Assembly (NCBI GenBank): GCA_017628935.1
Contig: JAGBYC010000094.1
Coordinates: 1 to 8,110, forward strand
Reading direction: 5' to 3'
DNA length: 8,110 nt
Source: Clostridia bacterium
GTDB taxonomy: Bacteria; Bacillota; Clostridia; Christensenellales; Borkfalkiaceae
Shown in pieces: positions 5,854-8,110 of the stretch. A program made the position numbers and the translations under genes. The notes below the pieces were generated by a model, which did no database searches, had not been told where the DNA came from, and worked only from the letters and a program-made list of their open reading frames with translations. Within the stretch, counting starts at the first letter, position 1. Each line of letters opens with the position of its first letter.

Positions 5854-5884
5854 AAAAAGCACGGAGCAAAACTCCGTGCTTTTT
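5854..5884. terminator. Bidirectional terminator between the sugar operon and recO
   Basis: GCACGGAG (5859-5866) pairs with CTCCGTGC (5872-5879) around CAAAA, extended by five A-T pairs on the outside (5854-5858 with 5880-5884). The A and T runs on either side give a U-tract in both directions, so it can end the kdgK transcript from the left and the recO transcript from the right. Confidence 0.93.
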
Positions 5885-5897
5885 CTATATATATGTT

Positions 5898-6635
5898 TTA
5901 TAATGCAAAAAATTCGTTTAATGAAGTTGCGCTTTTTAACTTAACCTCAGTTTTTACTGATAAATAATAAAGTAAAAATTTAATAAGTTTGGTAGCCTTG
6001 CCGTCGTCTACTATAACGCTTTTAATTTCGTTTATTTCTGCGTTTTTAACTATGTTAAAAGCCGTGTAAGTGTCAAGCGTTATTTCGCTATAACTTTGAG
6101 TTCTACATTCTTCGCAAGAAAAAGTTGCGTCTAAATAATTAAAAAACACTCTGCCGTTAATTACTTCCCCACACGACGCGCACGCCGTTTCACTTATGCC
6201 GTAACCAAGCCTTTCAGCAAGGTAGTTAAGGTAGTAAGCAAGCGCCACCTTTTCGTTACTAGTATAGCAAATATTTTTAATTGCCTCGATTGTTGACGTG
6301 AATAACGCCGTGTCTTCATCACCGTCTTCAATCAAATTATTAATAACGTCAATAACGCAAGCCGAAAGATAATATTTTTGTAAGTTAAGGCGCAAATCGT
6401 AAAAACTATCTATGTAACTAGCGCCTATTACCGTGTATCTGCCACCCTTTTCAGCAAGAATATATTCGGCAAAGCAAAACGGTTCGCTAGCAAATTTAAG
6501 TTTAGCCTTAGGTTTTTTAACACCCTTAATGTTAGCAGTAATTTTGCCCTTTTCAAGAGAGTATAAGGTTAAAATTTTGTCGTTGTCTTTATAATCAACG
6601 CTACGCGTTACTATCGCGTTTACCTTAATTTCCAT
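5898..6635 (-). CDS. recO: DNA repair protein RecO
   Basis: RecO binds ssDNA and SSB, anneals strands, and works with RecR to load RecA at gaps. The 245 residues match the family length. An N-terminal OB-fold (about 1-80) starts with the typical 'A-I-V-T-R-S-V-D-Y-K-D-N-D-K-I-L-T-L-Y-S' pattern (7-26). A helical domain follows, with a zinc finger of C152-x2-C155 and C174-x2-C177. The start codon lies 3 bp after the yqzL stop. Only a modest SD (aggcgg, overlapping the end of yqzL) precedes it, which suggests translational coupling. It ends 13 bp before the bidirectional terminator. Confidence 0.95.
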   Translation of the reverse strand: MEIKVNAIVTRSVDYKDNDKILTLYSLEKGKITANIKGVKKPKAKLKFASEPFCFAEYILAEKGGRYTVIGASYIDSFYDLRLNLQKYYLSACVIDVINNLIEDGDEDTALFTSTIEAIKNICYTSNEKVALAYYLNYLAERLGYGISETACASCGEVINGRVFFNYLDATFSCEECRTQSYSEITLDTYTAFNIVKNAEINEIKSVIVDDGKATKLIKFLLYYLSVKTEVKLKSATSLNEFFAL

Positions 6636-6638
6636 TGT

Positions 6639-6773
6639 TTACCGCCTTTTTTCTTTTTCTTCTTTTTGCTTATCTTCAATAATGCTTTTATGCAAAAGAT
6701 AATAACTAATATTACCCGTGCGTTCAAACATTTGCCAAGTTAGTTTTTCAACGTCAAAATCGTCGTAAATCAT
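6639..6773 (-). CDS. yqzL: YqzL-family small protein
   Basis: A 44-residue protein reading MIYDDFDVEKLTWQMFERTG, then NISYYLLHKS, and a charged Lys/Glu-rich tail. The core T-W-x2-F-x2-T-G-x4-Y-L-L-x-K fits the YqzL family, a short protein of unknown function encoded just upstream of recO in many Firmicutes. Its own SD GGAGG (6781-6785, minus strand) lies 7 nt before the ATG, stronger than that of recO. The 3-bp gap to recO implies one transcript. The promoter is unclear. Easily missed because of its size, but motif, SD and gene order all agree. Confidence 0.88.
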   Translation of the reverse strand: MIYDDFDVEKLTWQMFERTGNISYYLLHKSIIEDKQKEEKEKRR

Positions 6774-6866
6774 ACTTGCACCTCCATAATACCATTATGT
6801 TGAAAAAATTGCAATTTATTTATCAAAAAAGTAAAAGACAAAAAGTAAAAAAGTCCGTCGAAAAAC

Positions 6867-6928
6867 AACACTATAACGCTTTAGTGTGCGCTACGGCTAC
6901 AAAATAGTGTTTATTTTTTAAAATAAAC
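6867..6928. repeat. Overlapping inverted repeats between the yqzL-recO and ppdK genes
   Basis: AACACTAT (6867-6874) is repeated in reverse complement as ATAGTGTT (6904-6911). The second arm overlaps a further palindrome, gtttattttttaaaataaac (6909-6928; 9-bp arms, 2-base centre). The block sits in the divergent intergenic region upstream of the ppdK promoter and could hold operator sites or an RNA hairpin. The AT-rich composition makes the shorter repeat only moderately significant. I see no gene in 6774-7037. Confidence 0.45.
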
Positions 6929-6950
6929 AATAAAACACGCTGTAAATAAG

Positions 6951-6979
6951 TTGCTTTAAATTTTAAAAAGTAGTAAAAT
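6951..6979 (+). promoter_or_regulatory. Probable ppdK promoter
   Basis: TTGCTT (6951-6956), a 17-bp spacer and TAAAAT (6974-6979). The predicted start near 6986 gives a leader of about 50 nt containing two hairpins and the SD. The -35 matches the consensus in only three of six bases, so spacing and position carry most of the weight. Confidence 0.55.
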
Positions 6980-6989
6980 ATAAAAAAAT

Positions 6990-7025
6990 ACCCCTGTTGA
7001 CTGGGGTTCAGTTCTTTATAGAACT
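6990..7025 (+). promoter_or_regulatory. Hairpin pair in the ppdK leader
   Basis: Stem ACCCC/GGGGT (6990-6994 with 7003-7007) is followed two bases later by AGTTCT/AGAACT (7010-7015 with 7020-7025), which ends four bases before the SD GGAGG (7029-7033). A competing stem ACTG/CAGT (7000-7003 with 7009-7012) would break both. No T-run follows either stem, so control at translation or mRNA stabilisation is more likely than termination. Known examples of 5' hairpins stabilise strongly expressed mRNAs. Confidence 0.5.
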
Positions 7026-7037
7026 TATGGAGGTATA

Positions 7038-8110
7038 ATGAAATACGTTTATTTGTTTAGCGAAGGCAACGGTAAAATGCGTGAACTTTTAGGTGGTAAA
7101 GGTGCTAACCTTGCTGAAATGACCAACCTTGGTATGCCTGTTCCACGTGGTTTTACCATCACAACTGAGGCTTGTACTCAATATTATAAAGACGGTAAGA
7201 AAATTAACGACGAAATTATTAGTCAAGTAATGGAATACGTTAAAAAACTTGAAGAAATTACCGGCAAAGAATTCGGCAGTGCTGATAACCCACTTCTCGT
7301 ATCAGTTCGTTCAGGCGCAAGAGCGTCAATGCCAGGTATGATGGACACCATTTTAAACCTTGGTTTAAACGACGTGGTTGTTGAACGTTTTGCTGAAAAA
7401 ACTGGTAACCGTCGTTTTGCTTACGATAGCTACCGTCGTTTTATTCAAATGTATAGCGACGTTGTTATGGAAGTAGGTAAAAAATATTTTGAAGAACTTA
7501 TTGACAAAATGAAAGAAGAAAAGGGCGTTAAGCTTGATACTGAACTTGATGCTGACGACCTTAAAGAACTTGCTAATCAATTCAAAGCAGAATATAAACA
7601 CAAACTTGGCGTTGATTTCCCAAGCGACCCTAAAGAACAGCTTATGGGCGCAATTCAAGCCGTATTCCGTTCATGGGATAACGACCGTGCAATTTACTAC
7701 CGTCGTATGAACGATATTCCTAGCGACTGGGGTACTGCAGTTAACGTTCAAGAAATGGTATTTGGTAACATGGGCGACACTTCTGGTACAGGCGTTGCTT
7801 TCTCACGTAACCCATCTACTGGTGAAAAAGGTTTATTCGGCGAATTCTTAATGAACGCTCAAGGTGAAGACGTTGTTGCCGGTGTTAGAACACCACAATC
7901 AATTTCTCAACTTGCTAACGAACAACCTGAAGTTTACGCTCAATTTGAAAAAATCGTTAACACTTTAGAAAACCACTACCGTGATATGCAAGATATGGAA
8001 TTTACCATTGAAGAAGGTAAACTCTTTATGCTTCAAACTCGTAACGGTAAACGTACTGCTGCCGCTGCTATTAAAATCGCTTGCGATTTAGTAGACGAAG
8101 GTATGATTAC
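7038..8110 (+). CDS. ppdK: Pyruvate, phosphate dikinase, N-terminal part (cut by window edge)
   Basis: Interconverts pyruvate + ATP + Pi and PEP + AMP + PPi; in fermenters it often runs glycolytically with PPi. The first 357 codons are present, out of about 875 usual. Seen here is the nucleotide-binding domain: GGKGANLAEM (19-28), SVRSGARASMPGMMDT (89-104) with R91, SGTGVAFSRNPSTGE (249-263), FGEFL-NAQGEDVVAG (267-282), and the MEFTIEEGKLFMLQTRNGKR run (320-339), with E321 and Q333 expected at the ATP site. The phosphohistidine and PEP-binding domains lie beyond the window. The ATG at 7038 follows GGAGG (7029-7033) with a short 4-nt gap. A minimal frame ATG-GAG-GTA-TAA (7026-7037) ends directly at the start codon. 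Frequent CGT, GGT and AAC codons suggest high expression. Confidence 0.96.
   Translation, partial: MKYVYLFSEGNGKMRELLGGKGANLAEMTNLGMPVPRGFTITTEACTQYYKDGKKINDEIISQVMEYVKKLEEITGKEFGSADNPLLVSVRSGARASMPGMMDTILNLGLNDVVVERFAEKTGNRRFAYDSYRRFIQMYSDVVMEVGKKYFEELIDKMKEEKGVKLDTELDADDLKELANQFKAEYKHKLGVDFPSDPKEQLMGAIQAVFRSWDNDRAIYYRRMNDIPSDWGTAVNVQEMVFGNMGDTSGTGVAFSRNPSTGEKGLFGEFLMNAQGEDVVAGVRTPQSISQLANEQPEVYAQFEKIVNTLENHYRDMQDMEFTIEEGKLFMLQTRNGKRTAAAAIKIACDLVDEGMI

Noticed and set aside
6786..6814. Minus-strand promoter for yqzL-recO: TTGCAA (6809-6814), 17-bp spacer, TATTAT (6786-6791).
   Set aside because: Box sequences and spacing are good, but the predicted start near 6779 would remove the strong SD GGAGG at 6781-6785. 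The true promoter is therefore unresolved.
7026..7037. Three-codon upstream frame ATG-GAG-GTA-TAA overlapping the ppdK SD.
   Set aside because: It contains the SD itself and has no SD of its own, so it is most likely a chance reading of the ribosome binding site.
7365..7658. Minus-strand open frame of 97 codons inside ppdK.
   Set aside because: It is antisense to a conserved stretch of ppdK, and its Phe/Asn-rich product is what the complement of Lys/Glu/Val codons yields.
1..8110. Search by eye for CRISPR arrays, tRNA or rRNA genes, insertion sequences, phage or defence genes.
   Set aside because: No regularly spaced repeats, cloverleaf, transposase, integrase, nuclease or toxin-antitoxin signature was found; the window looks like ordinary chromosomal DNA.

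Overview
The window is AT-rich DNA with strong Shine-Dalgarno (SD) sequences, sigma-A-type promoters, a cobalamin riboswitch, a yqzL-recO gene pair and a pyruvate phosphate dikinase gene. Together these point to a low-GC Gram-positive anaerobe of the Clostridia, probably an uncultured gut or rumen lineage. The exact group cannot be named from the sequence; that placement is inference.

Layout from left to right. (1) 1-419: a small zinc-ribbon membrane protein. A perfect 19-bp palindrome fills the spacer of its promoter, and the gene ends in its own terminator. (2) 421-1642: a cobalamin-riboswitch operon. A promoter and a B12 aptamer with a terminator platform precede a DUF4430 (transcobalamin-like) lipoprotein, which overlaps by 4 bp an ECF-transporter substrate-binding (S) subunit. 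I read this as a B12 capture-and-import unit that borrows its ATPase/EcfT module from elsewhere in the genome. (3) 1644-2932, minus strand: an unusual 414-residue protein with two ferritin-like four-helix bundles, the second with a complete diiron ligand set. (4) 3041-5694: a three-gene sugar-acid operon of Gfo/Idh/MocA oxidoreductase, KDPG aldolase (eda) and KDG kinase (kdgK). The last two convert 2-keto-3-deoxygluconate to pyruvate plus glyceraldehyde 3-phosphate. (5) 5695-5884: an intergenic stretch with a long imperfect hairpin and a bidirectional terminator. (6) 5898-6773, minus strand: yqzL (44 aa) and recO. (7) 6774-8110: a divergent intergenic region with palindromes, a ppdK promoter and a hairpin-rich leader, then the first 357 codons of ppdK, which runs off the right edge.

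Metabolic reading: the KDG route feeds pyruvate and triose phosphate into glycolysis, where pyruvate phosphate dikinase is the reversible, PPi-dependent step typical of fermentative Clostridia. The B12 operon indicates scavenging of corrinoids or their precursors.

The observations I rate highest are the pairing of a transcobalamin-like lipoprotein with an ECF S-component under a B12 riboswitch; a long-range helix in that leader which may bring a distant SD close to a start codon that has none; the tandem ferritin-like protein; and the operator-in-promoter arrangement at the left edge.
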